A stretch of 64,000 nucleotides of DNA from Pacificoceanicola sp049803835 (GTDB lineage: Bacteria > Pseudomonadota > Alphaproteobacteria > Rhodobacterales > Rhodobacteraceae): NCBI RefSeq assembly GCF_049803835.1, contig NZ_JBNAGK010000010.1, positions 1-64,000 on the forward strand, read 5' to 3'. Within the stretch, counting starts at the first letter, position 1. Each line of letters opens with the position of its first letter. The position numbers were made by a program, and so were the translations under genes. The notes beneath the pieces were generated by a model. It did no database searches. It was not told the origin of the DNA and saw nothing but the letters and a program-made list of their open reading frames with translations. This document shows positions 1 to 7,760 of this stretch, piece by piece.

Positions 1-581
1 ATCACATCCGCTTCCCGCATCCCCTCCAGCGGGACCGATTCGAACGGGACGCCGGCTTCTTCGGCAACCACCCGCAAACTGTCCAGCCGCGTCGCGCTCC
101 GGTTCCAGGCGATCACCTTTTCGAACGGGCGCTGTTCCAGCGCGGCGCGTAACTGGAACGTCGCCTGGTGCCCCGCGCCGATCATCCCCAGCACCCGCGC
201 GTCCGGTCGTGCCAGATGCCGGATCGACACCGAGGATGCCGCCGCCGTGCGCAGCGCCGTCAACAGGTTGCCCCCGACCATCGCCGTAGGCTGGCCCGTG
301 TCGGGATCGAACAGGAACACCGTCGACTGGTGATTGATCAGCCCCCGGCGGTCCATGTTGTGCGGCCAGTAGCCCCCGGCCTTCAGCCCCAGCACCTGGC
401 CTGCGCCATCGAAGCCGCCCTTGAACCCGTAGAGCGCGTCCTCGTGCCCCAGGGCTTCGCGCACCACGGGAAAGTTGCGCGCCGCCCCCGCCGCCATCGC
501 GGCAAAAACCTGTTCGACGGCGTCGAACGCCGCCTCGCGGGTCATCAGATCGGCGATGACCCGTTCCGGTACGATCCACAT
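1..581 (-). CDS. bhcD: Iminosuccinate reductase BhcD, ornithine cyclodeaminase/mu-crystallin family (3' end missing)
   Basis: Only the first 193 codons are present; the gene runs off the left edge. The protein shows the ornithine cyclodeaminase/mu-crystallin fold: an N-terminal dimerisation region with K69-AGGYWPHN and a Rossmann motif GMIGAGHQA near residues 132-140. In the beta-hydroxyaspartate cycle this family member reduces iminosuccinate to aspartate with NAD(P)H, regenerating the amino donor used by BhcA. The specific role is inferred from its position as last gene after bhcA, bhcB and bhcC. The ATG at 581 has a GAAGGA ribosome site. It is separated from bhcC by 125 bases holding a structured repeat. 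A generic ornithine cyclodeaminase would be the alternative if the neighbours were absent. Confidence 0.9.
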   Translation of the reverse strand, partial: MWIVPERVIADLMTREAAFDAVEQVFAAMAAGAARNFPVVREALGHEDALYGFKGGFDGAGQVLGLKAGGYWPHNMDRRGLINHQSTVFLFDPDTGQPTAMVGGNLLTALRTAAASSVSIRHLARPDARVLGMIGAGHQATFQLRAALEQRPFEKVIAWNRSATRLDSLRVVAEEAGVPFESVPLEGMREADV

Positions 582-617
582 GATATGGTGTCCTTCAAAC
601 TGCGACGCCCACCCAAG

Positions 618-706
618 ACGTCATCCGGGACCGAGTCCCTGCTTCTTCTTGGTGCAAATACCCCGGGGAGAGCGAGGGGCTGGCCCCTCGCACCCCCTGT
701 CGGCGC
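618..706 (-). repeat. Intergenic hairpin-motif-hairpin repeat, copy 1 (bhcC-bhcD gap)
   Basis: Read on the minus strand, this gap starts just after the bhcC stop with a GC-rich hairpin (arms 672-680 and 683-691). A purine-rich motif at 641-664, core TATTTGCACCAAGAAGAAG, follows, and then a second small hairpin (arms 627-631 and 635-639). The same order recurs at 12597-12659. It could act as an attenuator, a processing site or a dispersed palindromic element; the sequence does not say which. Confidence 0.7.
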
Positions 707-1873
707 TCAATAGGCCTTGCCGCGGGCCGAAACAGGCCAGACGCATTCGACCTTGCCGTTTCGAACACCGACGTACCAGTCGTGGACATTGGCGGTCGGG
801 TCGCAATGACCGGGCACGAGGCGCAGCTTTTCACCCACCTTCAGCACGGCATTCGGATCGGCAATCACACCATGCTCGTCCGAGCATTTGACATATTCCA
901 CGTCGTCGCGCCCGTAGATGACCGGCAGGCCGCTGTCGACGGATTGCGCCTTGAGACCGGCGTCGCAGATCGCCTTGTCGGGCTTGGCGTGGCTCATCAC
1001 GCTGGTCAGGATGAAGAACGCGTTTTCCCATTCGCCCGCGTCGATGCGCTGGCCGTCCTTGTCCAGAATGCGGCCGTAATCCGCGTCCATGAAGGCGTAG
1101 GACCCGCATTGCAGTTCGTTATACAGGCCGGAAGTCGACTCGAAGCAATAGGACCCGGTGCCACCACCCGACACCAGATCGGTGTCGATCCCTTCGGCCT
1201 TCAGCGCGTCGACCGCGTCCTGCACCTGCGCGATGGCCGCGTCGATCCTGGCCTTGCGCGCGCCGAAATCGTCCATGTGCTGCATCGCGCCCTGATAGGC
1301 CTGAATCCCGCGATAAATCAGGTTGCCCGCCGCGACGGCCGCCTTTGCGATCTCGACCACCGCAGGCGTGGTGGTTACGCCGCAGCGCCCCGCGCCGCAG
1401 TCGATTTCCACGAAGACGCCAAGGGTCGTGCCTGCCGTGACCGCCGCCGCCGACAGGTCGGCAATATTGGCGACGTCATCCACGCAAACGATCACCTCGC
1501 CGCCGCTGATCTTCGGCAGCTGCGCCAGCCGCGCGATCTTGGCCGGGTCGCGCACCTGGTTCGACACGAGGATTTCCTTGATACCCGCGCGGGCAAAGAC
1601 CTCGGCTTCGGACACTTTCTGGCAGCAGACGCCGATCGCGCCGCCCAGATCCATCTGAAGCTTCAGCACGTCCACCGACTTGTGCATCTTGCCGTGCGCC
1701 CGATGGCGCATTCCGTGCGCCTTGGCATAATCGCCCATCTTGCGGACGTTGCGCTCCAGCGCGTCGAGGTCCAGCACCAGCGCGGGGGTCTGGATGTCGG
1801 CGGCGTCCATGCCGGGCTTGGCCGGAATGTCATAACCCACCTCGTAGAGGTCGAAATTGGTCAGGTCTTTCAT
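707..1873 (-). CDS. bhcC: erythro-beta-hydroxyaspartate aldolase BhcC (D-threonine aldolase-like)
   Basis: This 388-residue fold-type III PLP enzyme (alanine racemase/D-threonine aldolase superfamily) is predicted to join glycine and glyoxylate into (2R,3S)-beta-hydroxyaspartate. The PLP-lysine motif reads RAHGKMHK at residues 58-65, with K62 the expected Schiff-base lysine. The C-terminal PGHCDPTANVHDW segment carries the His and Asp of the divalent-metal site typical of D-threonine aldolases. Length matches the family. It lies 11 bases downstream of bhcB in the same operon. Without this context D-threonine or 3-hydroxyaspartate aldolase would be the annotation; the BHAC assignment rests on the complete bhcABCD-bhcR set. 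Confidence 0.93.
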   Translation of the reverse strand: MKDLTNFDLYEVGYDIPAKPGMDAADIQTPALVLDLDALERNVRKMGDYAKAHGMRHRAHGKMHKSVDVLKLQMDLGGAIGVCCQKVSEAEVFARAGIKEILVSNQVRDPAKIARLAQLPKISGGEVIVCVDDVANIADLSAAAVTAGTTLGVFVEIDCGAGRCGVTTTPAVVEIAKAAVAAGNLIYRGIQAYQGAMQHMDDFGARKARIDAAIAQVQDAVDALKAEGIDTDLVSGGGTGSYCFESTSGLYNELQCGSYAFMDADYGRILDKDGQRIDAGEWENAFFILTSVMSHAKPDKAICDAGLKAQSVDSGLPVIYGRDDVEYVKCSDEHGVIADPNAVLKVGEKLRLVPGHCDPTANVHDWYVGVRNGKVECVWPVSARGKAY

Positions 1874-1884
1874 CGGAAATCTCC

Positions 1885-2847
1885 TCAGCCCATCCAGGGC
1901 AATTTATCCAGATCGACGTTTCCGCCGGTGATGATGATGCCCACGCGCTTGCCGCGGAAGGCGTCGGGGTTCTTCAGGATGGTGGCCAGGGGCACCGCGC
2001 TCGACGGTTCCATGACGATGCGCAGATGTTTCCAGATCAGCTTCATCGCGTCGACGATTTCCGGATCGGAGGCCGTGTAGATCTCGCTCACGTGGGTCCG
2101 GACGAAGTGCCATGTCAGGTCCTTGAGTGGCACCAACAGCCCGTCCGCGATGGTCTTCGGCGCGTCATCGGCGATGATGTGCCCCGCCTTGAAGCTGCGA
2201 AACGCGTCGTCCGCCTGTTCCGGTTCCGCCGCGATGACTTGGCATTCGGGGGCGAGCGTCGCCAGCGTCAGGCAGGTGCCCGAGATCATGCCGCCGCCGC
2301 CGATCGGCGCGACCACCATGTCCAGCCCGTCGGTCTGCTCCATGAACTCCTTGGAACAGGTGCCCTGCCCCGCGATCACACGCGGATCGTTGTAGGGATG
2401 GACGAAGTCGCCGCCTGTCCGGGCCTGCACCTCTGCAAAGGTCGCCTCCCGGCTGCTCGTCGACGGCTCGCATTCCGTGATCACGCCGCCGTAGCGCCGC
2501 ACCGTGTCCTTCTTGGCCTGCGGCGCGGTGCGCGGCATGACGACGTTGCAGGGAATGCCCCGCAGCATGGCCGCGTAGCTGAGGCAGGACGCATGGTTGC
2601 CGCTGGAATGCGTCGCCACGCCCTTGGCCGCCCGCGCGTCGTCCAGCCCGAAGACCGCGTTGCAGGCCCCGCGCACCTTGAAGGCGCCGGGTTCCTGGAA
2701 GTTCTCGCATTTGAAGAAAAGCTGACAGCCGGCCAGATCGTTCAGGTAATCCGAGACCCGCACCGGCGTGCGCCGGATATGCGGCTTGATCCGTCCATGC
2801 GCGGCAAGCATGTCGTCATAGGTCGGGATGTCCAGAAGGTCCTTCAT
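1885..2847 (-). CDS. bhcB: beta-hydroxyaspartate dehydratase BhcB (serine/threonine dehydratase family)
   Basis: A 320-residue fold-type II PLP enzyme. It shows the PLP lysine in GAFKVRG (K57), the SSGNH substrate loop and the glycine-rich phosphate loop GGGGMISG. In the beta-hydroxyaspartate cycle it eliminates water from beta-hydroxyaspartate to give iminosuccinate, the substrate of BhcD. Its ATG overlaps the TGA of bhcA in an ATGA junction at 2844-2847, so the two are probably translationally coupled. There is no C-terminal ACT domain, which separates it from biosynthetic threonine deaminase. Threonine/serine dehydratase is the generic alternative. Confidence 0.93.
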   Translation of the reverse strand: MKDLLDIPTYDDMLAAHGRIKPHIRRTPVRVSDYLNDLAGCQLFFKCENFQEPGAFKVRGACNAVFGLDDARAAKGVATHSSGNHASCLSYAAMLRGIPCNVVMPRTAPQAKKDTVRRYGGVITECEPSTSSREATFAEVQARTGGDFVHPYNDPRVIAGQGTCSKEFMEQTDGLDMVVAPIGGGGMISGTCLTLATLAPECQVIAAEPEQADDAFRSFKAGHIIADDAPKTIADGLLVPLKDLTWHFVRTHVSEIYTASDPEIVDAMKLIWKHLRIVMEPSSAVPLATILKNPDAFRGKRVGIIITGGNVDLDKLPWMG

Positions 2848-4034
2848 GCCGCGGCCCTTTGCGGTGCGGCGCGGGTGGCGCGGTAGTGCTCCTGTGCGGC
2901 GGCGACACCGGAGCCGAGGGCAATCGGCAAGCCGAGATCGGCCATGACCATCTCCGCCGTCGCGATGCCGGACAAGGCCATGACATCGGTGAGCGAGCCG
3001 AGATGGCCAATGCGGAAGACCTTCCCGGCGACCTCGCCAAGGCCGGTGCCGAAGGCCACGCCATAGGTCTGCGCGGCATGCTCGACGATACGTGTGGCGT
3101 TGAAGCCCTCCGGTGTACGGATGGCGCTGACCGTGTCGGAGTAGACCTCCGGCGAGGTGGCGCAGAGGTCGAGGCCCCAGGCGCGGACCGCGGCGCGGAC
3201 GCCCTCGGCGATGCGGGTGTGCCGGGCGAAGACATTTTCCAGCCCCTCTGACAGCAGCATCTGGCAGGCGTCGTTGAGGCCATTCAGCAAGCCCACGGCG
3301 GGGGTGTAGGGGTAGGCGTTGTTGGCATAGCCCTTCGCCATGTCGTGAATGTCGAAATAGGTGCGCGGCAGTTTCGCGGTTCTGGTGGCTTCGATGGCCT
3401 TTTGGGAAAAGCCGGTGATGGCGAGGCCCGGCGGCAGCATGAAGCCCTTTTGCGAGCCGGTCACGGCCACGTCGATGCCCCAGTCGTCGAAGCGGAAGTC
3501 CATGGAGGCGATGGAGCTGACACCGTCGACGAAGAGCAAGGCGGGGTGCCCGGCGGTGTCCAGAGCGCGGCGCAGTGCGGCGATGTCGGATTTCACGCCG
3601 GTGGCGGTCTCGTTGTGGGTGGCGAGGACGGCCTTGATCCGGTGAGCCTTGTCCGCCGTCAGGATTTCCTCATAGCGGTCGGCGGGCAGGCCATCGCCCC
3701 ACGCGGTTTCGATCACCGTGACCTGTAGGCCATGTCGTTGGCACATGTCGATCCAGCGGTGCGAGAACATGCCATTCCGCGCGGCGAGGACGTGATCCCC
3801 CGGGGAAAGCGTGTTGGTCAGCGCGGTTTCCCAGCCGGCGGTGCCGGTGCCGGGGAAGATATAGACCTCGGCGGTCTGCGATTGCAGGACCCGGCGCACG
3901 CCGTCCCGCGCCGGGTGCAGGATTTGGCCGAATAGCGGCGATCGGTGGTCGATGGTCGGCATGTCGCAGGCCTTGCGCAGCCGCTCGGGGATGTTCGTCG
4001 GGCCGGGGATGAAAACCGGGTTCTGAAAGCTCAT
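2844..4034 (-). CDS. bhcA: Aspartate-glyoxylate aminotransferase BhcA
   Basis: A 396-residue class V aminotransferase of the alanine/serine-glyoxylate type. The N-terminus has the family's FIPGPTNIPERL motif, and the PLP lysine lies in TGSQKGFMLPPG (K196). It is predicted to move the amino group of aspartate to glyoxylate, giving oxaloacetate and glycine, the entry step of the beta-hydroxyaspartate cycle. An upstream in-frame start at 4079 is possible. The ATG at 4034 was chosen because it has a strong GGAAGGAG site at good spacing and gives the usual N-terminus. It is first in bhcABCD and is transcribed away from bhcR across a 160-base AT-rich region. Confidence 0.94.
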   Translation of the reverse strand: MSFQNPVFIPGPTNIPERLRKACDMPTIDHRSPLFGQILHPARDGVRRVLQSQTAEVYIFPGTGTAGWETALTNTLSPGDHVLAARNGMFSHRWIDMCQRHGLQVTVIETAWGDGLPADRYEEILTADKAHRIKAVLATHNETATGVKSDIAALRRALDTAGHPALLFVDGVSSIASMDFRFDDWGIDVAVTGSQKGFMLPPGLAITGFSQKAIEATRTAKLPRTYFDIHDMAKGYANNAYPYTPAVGLLNGLNDACQMLLSEGLENVFARHTRIAEGVRAAVRAWGLDLCATSPEVYSDTVSAIRTPEGFNATRIVEHAAQTYGVAFGTGLGEVAGKVFRIGHLGSLTDVMALSGIATAEMVMADLGLPIALGSGVAAAQEHYRATRAAPQRAAA

Positions 4035-4194
4035 GGCGGGGCTCCTTCCATTCTCGAGGAGGACCATAGGACAGGTCATTTCATGAAGAAATTTTTTTGA
4101 AATCGGTTTTCAGATTCCGGAGCGTTTGAATTTTTCAGCGTTTACAGTCGGTTGAGTTTTTCATATTGTGAAGTGGTTTTTCAAACAGAATTAA
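4035..4194. promoter_or_regulatory. Divergent bhcA/bhcR promoter region with repeated TTTTCA/TGAAA half-sites
   Basis: This gap is much richer in A and T than its surroundings. It contains four direct [T/G]TTTTCA words at about 4107, 4132, 4158 and 4178. Several pair with TGAA words as inverted repeats: TGAAA-N5-TTTCA at 4098-4112, TGAA-N3-TTCA at 4127-4137 and TTCA-N5-TGAA at 4160-4172. Such half-sites fit IclR-family operators, so this is the probable BhcR-controlled region for both directions. Individual -35/-10 boxes could not be assigned. Confidence 0.7.
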
Positions 4195-5022
4195 GTGGCG
4201 GCGATGCAGGACGAATCCACCACCCGCAGGCGGGGCAGGCCGCGCGGCTGGGACGACAAGACGGAGCAGAACACCATCAAGTCGCTGGACCGGGCGATGG
4301 CGGTGTTCGAGCATCTGAGCGGGGCGTCGGGCCTCGCGCTGACGCAGCTGGCGGAAGAAACCGGGCAATCGCCGGCCACGGTCTACCGCATCCTCGTCAC
4401 GCTGGAAGGGCGGGGGATGGTGGAGTTCGACCGGGACGAGCAGCTTTGGCACGTCGGTGCGCGGTCCTTCGTCATCGGGGCAAGGTTCTTGCGGCGGACG
4501 AGCCTTGTGGAACGCGCCCGGCCGATCATGCGGCGGCTGATGGAGGAGACGGGGGAAACCGCGAACCTTGGCATCGAGAAGGAAGGCGCGGTGCTGTTCC
4601 TGAGCCAGGTTGAAACACATTCGGCGATCCGGGCGTTCTTTCCGCCAGGGACGCTCTCGGCGATGCATGCCTCGGGGATCGGCAAGGCGCTCCTTGCGTT
4701 CATGGATGCCGGGCGGCTGGAGAGGGTGTTATCGGAGCCGCTGGAACGTTTCACCGAGCGGACCCTGACCGACGAAAAGGCCTTGCTGGCCGATCTGGCG
4801 CGTGCACGGGTGCGCGGCTACGCGGTGGACGACGAGGAGAAGAACAACGGCATGCGCTGTATCGCGGCGCCGGTGTTTGACATGAACCGGGAGGTGGTGG
4901 CGGGGATTTCCGTGTCCGGCCCGGTGAACCGGATCGGACCGCAGGAGATGGAAAACCTCAGCCGCCCTGTGATGCGGGCGGCGGCGGCATTGACCCTGGC
5001 AATCGCGGGCGCGAGACCCTAG
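4195..5022 (+). CDS. bhcR: IclR-family regulator BhcR of the beta-hydroxyaspartate cycle
   Basis: A 275-residue IclR-type regulator. An N-terminal winged helix-turn-helix (about residues 28-90, LTQLAEETGQSPATVYRIL) is followed by an effector-binding domain with the family segments AMHASGIGKALLAF and DDEEKNNGMRCIAAPVFD. In characterised BHAC clusters the divergent IclR regulator responds to glyoxylate and controls the bhc genes. The same role is inferred here from the identical divergent arrangement. The start could be GTG 4195 or ATG 4204; neither has a strong ribosome site. Its stop overlaps the stop of the convergent ureidoglycine aminohydrolase gene by four bases (5019-5022). Confidence 0.92.
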   Translation: MAAMQDESTTRRRGRPRGWDDKTEQNTIKSLDRAMAVFEHLSGASGLALTQLAEETGQSPATVYRILVTLEGRGMVEFDRDEQLWHVGARSFVIGARFLRRTSLVERARPIMRRLMEETGETANLGIEKEGAVLFLSQVETHSAIRAFFPPGTLSAMHASGIGKALLAFMDAGRLERVLSEPLERFTERTLTDEKALLADLARARVRGYAVDDEEKNNGMRCIAAPVFDMNREVVAGISVSGPVNRIGPQEMENLSRPVMRAAAALTLAIAGARP

Positions 5023-5843
5023 CGCAACCGCAATGGCATATGCCGGTTGACGTCTTTGTACAGAAGGTAGCGGAACTTGCCCGGCCCCCCGGCATAACAG
5101 GCCTGCGGACAGAAGGCGCGGAGCCACATGAAATCGCCCGCCTCGACCTCCACCCAATCAGTGTTGAGCCGATACGCGCCCTTGCCTTCGAGCACATAGA
5201 GCCCGTGCTCCATGACGTGCGTTTCAAGGAAGGGGATCACAGCGCCGGGTTCGAGCGTGACGATGGTGACGTGCATGTCGTGGCGAAGGTCGTTCGGATC
5301 GACAAAGCGGGTCGTCGCCCATTTGCCCTCGGTGCCGGGCATGGCGTTCGGGGTGATGTCCTGTTCGTTGAGGAACAAGGGCTCGGGCATGTCGAGGCCG
5401 TCGACCTTCTGGTAGGCCTTGCGGATCCAGTGGAAGCGGGCGGGCGCGTCCGAGATGTTGCGCAAAATCCACCCGGATTGCGGCGGCAGATAGGCATAGC
5501 CGCCTTCGGTCAGCGTGTGAGATTTCCCGTCCACGGTGACAGTGACCTGCCCCTCGACCACGAAGAGCACGCCTTCGGCCTCCGGATCTGTCTCGGCCCG
5601 GTCGGATCCGCCGCCGGGCTGCACTTCCATGATGTACTGCGAAAAGGTCTCGGCGAAGCCGGTCATCGGGCGGGCGATGACCCAGAGCCGGGTGCCTTCC
5701 CAGAACGGCAGGAAACTGGTGGTGATGTCGCGCAGCGTTCCCTTGGGAATGACGGCATAAGCGGTGGTGAACATGGCGCGGTCGGTGAGCAGTTGCTCCT
5801 GACCGGGGAGACCGCCGTGCGGGGCATAGTACTTGGGGCTCAT
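5019..5843 (-). CDS. allE: (S)-ureidoglycine aminohydrolase, bicupin
   Basis: A 274-residue two-cupin protein close to the family's length. The N-terminus MSPKYYAPHGGLPGQ, the first cupin (YLPPQSGWILRN) and the Mn-binding second cupin (ETHVMEHGLYVLEGKGAYRL, then a flavourless GDFMWLRAFCPQACYAGG) are characteristic of AllE/YlbA. The enzyme releases ammonia from (S)-ureidoglycine to give (S)-ureidoglycolate in allantoin breakdown. Ureidoglycolate is later split to glyoxylate, which links the gene to the BHAC cluster beside it. The ATG at 5843 has an AGGAA site. No other purine-catabolism gene is visible in the window. Confidence 0.9.
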   Translation of the reverse strand: MSPKYYAPHGGLPGQEQLLTDRAMFTTAYAVIPKGTLRDITTSFLPFWEGTRLWVIARPMTGFAETFSQYIMEVQPGGGSDRAETDPEAEGVLFVVEGQVTVTVDGKSHTLTEGGYAYLPPQSGWILRNISDAPARFHWIRKAYQKVDGLDMPEPLFLNEQDITPNAMPGTEGKWATTRFVDPNDLRHDMHVTIVTLEPGAVIPFLETHVMEHGLYVLEGKGAYRLNTDWVEVEAGDFMWLRAFCPQACYAGGPGKFRYLLYKDVNRHMPLRLR

Positions 5844-5974
5844 CGGGGTTCCTGACGAGGTTGCGTTTGAAAGAGAGGGTACGCGGGCGTCGATTGATGC
5901 GGCACCCGGAAAGATGCGACAGCACTCTTCGGAAAGATTTGAAAATCGGCACGGTCTTTGCGGCGCAGTATGAG

Positions 5975-5995
5975 GTCCCGGATCACGTCCGGGAC
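5975..5995. repeat. Short palindrome of the alphaproteobacterial dispersed type
   Basis: GTCCCGGA (5975-5982) and TCCGGGAC (5988-5995) form a perfect 8-bp stem with a 5-base loop between the RpiR-type regulator and allE, both on the minus strand. Sequences of the kind GTCCCGGA-N5-TCCGGGAC are common intergenic palindromes in alphaproteobacteria. It could also end the regulator's transcript, but there is no T-run. Confidence 0.6.
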
Positions 5996-6016
5996 TGTGT
6001 TGCGCCCTTTGCCCGC

Positions 6017-6898
6017 TCAGCTCCCCCGGAAAATCCGCGCCGCGCCGATCATCTTCTCCAGGGCCGCGATCCGGTCGGCGCTTTGCGAGCGGGCCTGGAT
6101 GCCCGCGATCAGGGCCTCGACCAGGAAATTGATGGCAAGGGTCGAATCCCAGGACGAGGGTGCCTCGACCATGGTGCGGAAGGTATGCGCCGCGTGGGTT
6201 TCGATGGGGGAGCCCCACTGGTCGGTGAACAGCACGATGTTGCCGCCCTGCTCGGTCACCAGTCTGGAGAGCCGTTCGAGCTGTTTCTCGTAGCGGCGGA
6301 TGTCGAAGATCACGAGCGTCGTCAGCGCATTCATGTCCAGCAGGGACTGCGGCCAGACGCTGGGCGAGGCGTCCAGAAGTGACACGCCGGGCCGGATGAT
6401 CTGCAGATGGTTGAAGAAGTGGTTCGCATTGGACCGCGTGATGCGCCCGCCGATCAGGTGGATGTTGCGTGCGGGATCGGACAGCAGGTCAGTGACCGCG
6501 TCGAATTCCGCCACGTCGAGCCGGTCGAGCGTGGCATTTATGTTGCGCGACAGGGCGCGGGCGAACCGCGAGAGGACGTGGTCGCTGTGTCCGGTCAGTT
6601 CGCCGGGGTCCAGCTTGGCCAACGGCTGCTTGACCCGGGCGGCGACCTCCTCGCGCATGGCGTTCTGAAAGTCGGAGAAGCCGTCGAAGCCGAGTTTGCG
6701 GGCGAGGCGGACGATGGTGGCGGTCGAGACCTCGGCGTTCTCGGCCAGCCTGGTGATCGACTGCAGCCCGCTCATCAGGGAATCGTCCAGCAAGGTCGCG
6801 GTCAGCCGCCGTTCCGCGGCGGTCAGGCTGGCCTGATGCTCCTTGAGCATGTCCCGCACGAGAGGGGCGCTGCCTGGATGTGCCTCTGACTTGTTCAT
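6017..6898 (-). CDS. RpiR/MurR-family transcriptional regulator (HTH + SIS domain)
   Basis: This 293-residue protein has an N-terminal HTH_6 domain (about residues 25-90, with LAENAEVSTATIVRLARKLG) and a C-terminal SIS sugar-phosphate-type domain (NIHLIGGRITRSN... and VEAPSSWDSTLAINFLVEAL). RpiR proteins usually control neighbouring catabolic genes, with the SIS domain sensing a metabolite. It is divergent from the hydrolase/TRAP cluster beginning at 6993 and is separated by 94 bases holding a palindrome over a -35-like box, so it most likely controls that cluster. The effector cannot be read from the sequence. It shares its strand with allE, but 173 bases and a palindrome lie between them. 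Confidence 0.88.
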   Translation of the reverse strand: MNKSEAHPGSAPLVRDMLKEHQASLTAAERRLTATLLDDSLMSGLQSITRLAENAEVSTATIVRLARKLGFDGFSDFQNAMREEVAARVKQPLAKLDPGELTGHSDHVLSRFARALSRNINATLDRLDVAEFDAVTDLLSDPARNIHLIGGRITRSNANHFFNHLQIIRPGVSLLDASPSVWPQSLLDMNALTTLVIFDIRRYEKQLERLSRLVTEQGGNIVLFTDQWGSPIETHAAHTFRTMVEAPSSWDSTLAINFLVEALIAGIQARSQSADRIAALEKMIGAARIFRGS

Positions 6899-6930
6899 CG
6901 GGAGTATGATCGGCCTCCGAAAAAAGAAAC

Positions 6931-6942
6931 AATGTTGACATT
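6931..6942 (+). promoter_or_regulatory. Palindrome over a TTGACA -35 box, candidate RpiR operator
   Basis: AATGTTGACATT is palindromic outside its central two bases and contains a perfect TTGACA at 6935-6940 facing the gene at 6993. A weak -10 follows around 6956-6963. The overlap of operator-like palindrome and -35 suggests repression by the divergent RpiR-type protein. Confidence 0.5.
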
Positions 6943-6992
6943 TGCGTCCGGCTTGTAGTGATCTTTACACAAGCGAACACGGGGAGCAAGAA

Positions 6993-7760
6993 ATGGACGC
7001 GCTGGGATGGCCCGCGGTGGCTGTCATGGGGAAAATCGGGGCGGCACCGCTGGTGTTGGTCTGCGAACATGCCTCGGCCTTCATTCCGCCGGCCCTTCAG
7101 GGGCTGGGCGTGTCCGACGCCGCCCGGACCAGCCACGTGGCCTGGGACATCGGGGCGCTGGACGTGGCAAAACGGCTGTCCGCGCGGTTGCAGGCGCCGC
7201 TGGTTGCGGCGCAGCTGTCCCGGCTTGTCTACGACTGCAACCGTCCGCTCGACTCGGAGGGCAGCATTCCGGCGGTCAGTGAAATCCACGAGATCCCCGG
7301 AAACACCAACCTGACATCGGCGGACAGGCAAGCGCGATACGAAGCCGTGCATGAGCCCTTTCATGCGGCTGTTACGGATGTGCTCGATCGTCAGCAGGCG
7401 GCCTGTTCCGGGCCGGTGACCCTGATCACTGTGCACACGTTCACGCCGGTCTATTTCGGCAAGCCGCGGGCGGTGGAACTGGGCTACCTGTTCCATTCCG
7501 ATGCTGCCCTGGCGCAGGCCGCGGTGCAGATCGAATCCCGGGAGGGCGCGTTGAAGGCCGAAGTGAATGCGCCCTATTCCGCCATGGACGGTGTGACATA
7601 CACGCTGGCGAAGCATGCAGAGGCGCGGGGGCTGCGGTCGGTGATGATCGAGGTGCGAAACGATCTCGTCGATACGGAGGCAAAGGCCGAAGTCATGGCG
7701 GATCATCTGGCGCAAACGCTCACGGCCGCGCTGGCCCGGGTGACGGAGGCCGCCGCATGA
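6993..7760 (+). CDS. N-formylglutamate amidohydrolase-family hydrolase
   Basis: A 255-residue member of the N-formylglutamate amidohydrolase family: the N-terminal LVLVCEHASAFIPP, then HVAWDIGALDVA and the DCNRP motif are family hallmarks. The classic enzyme (HutG type) removes formate from N-formylglutamate at the end of histidine degradation, but no hut gene is nearby. The gene instead starts a cluster with a TRAP transporter, a glutamine-synthetase-like ligase and two dehydrogenases. A role in hydrolysing an N-substituted or gamma-glutamyl intermediate is therefore a reasonable guess, not shown. ATG 6993 follows GGGGAGCAAG. Its TGA overlaps the ATG of the next gene. Confidence 0.85.
   Translation: MDALGWPAVAVMGKIGAAPLVLVCEHASAFIPPALQGLGVSDAARTSHVAWDIGALDVAKRLSARLQAPLVAAQLSRLVYDCNRPLDSEGSIPAVSEIHEIPGNTNLTSADRQARYEAVHEPFHAAVTDVLDRQQAACSGPVTLITVHTFTPVYFGKPRAVELGYLFHSDAALAQAAVQIESREGALKAEVNAPYSAMDGVTYTLAKHAEARGLRSVMIEVRNDLVDTEAKAEVMADHLAQTLTAALARVTEAAA

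Noticed and set aside
6993..7760. hutG in a histidine-utilisation operon
   Set aside because: No hutH, hutU, hutI or hutC is near; only the broad family is supported.
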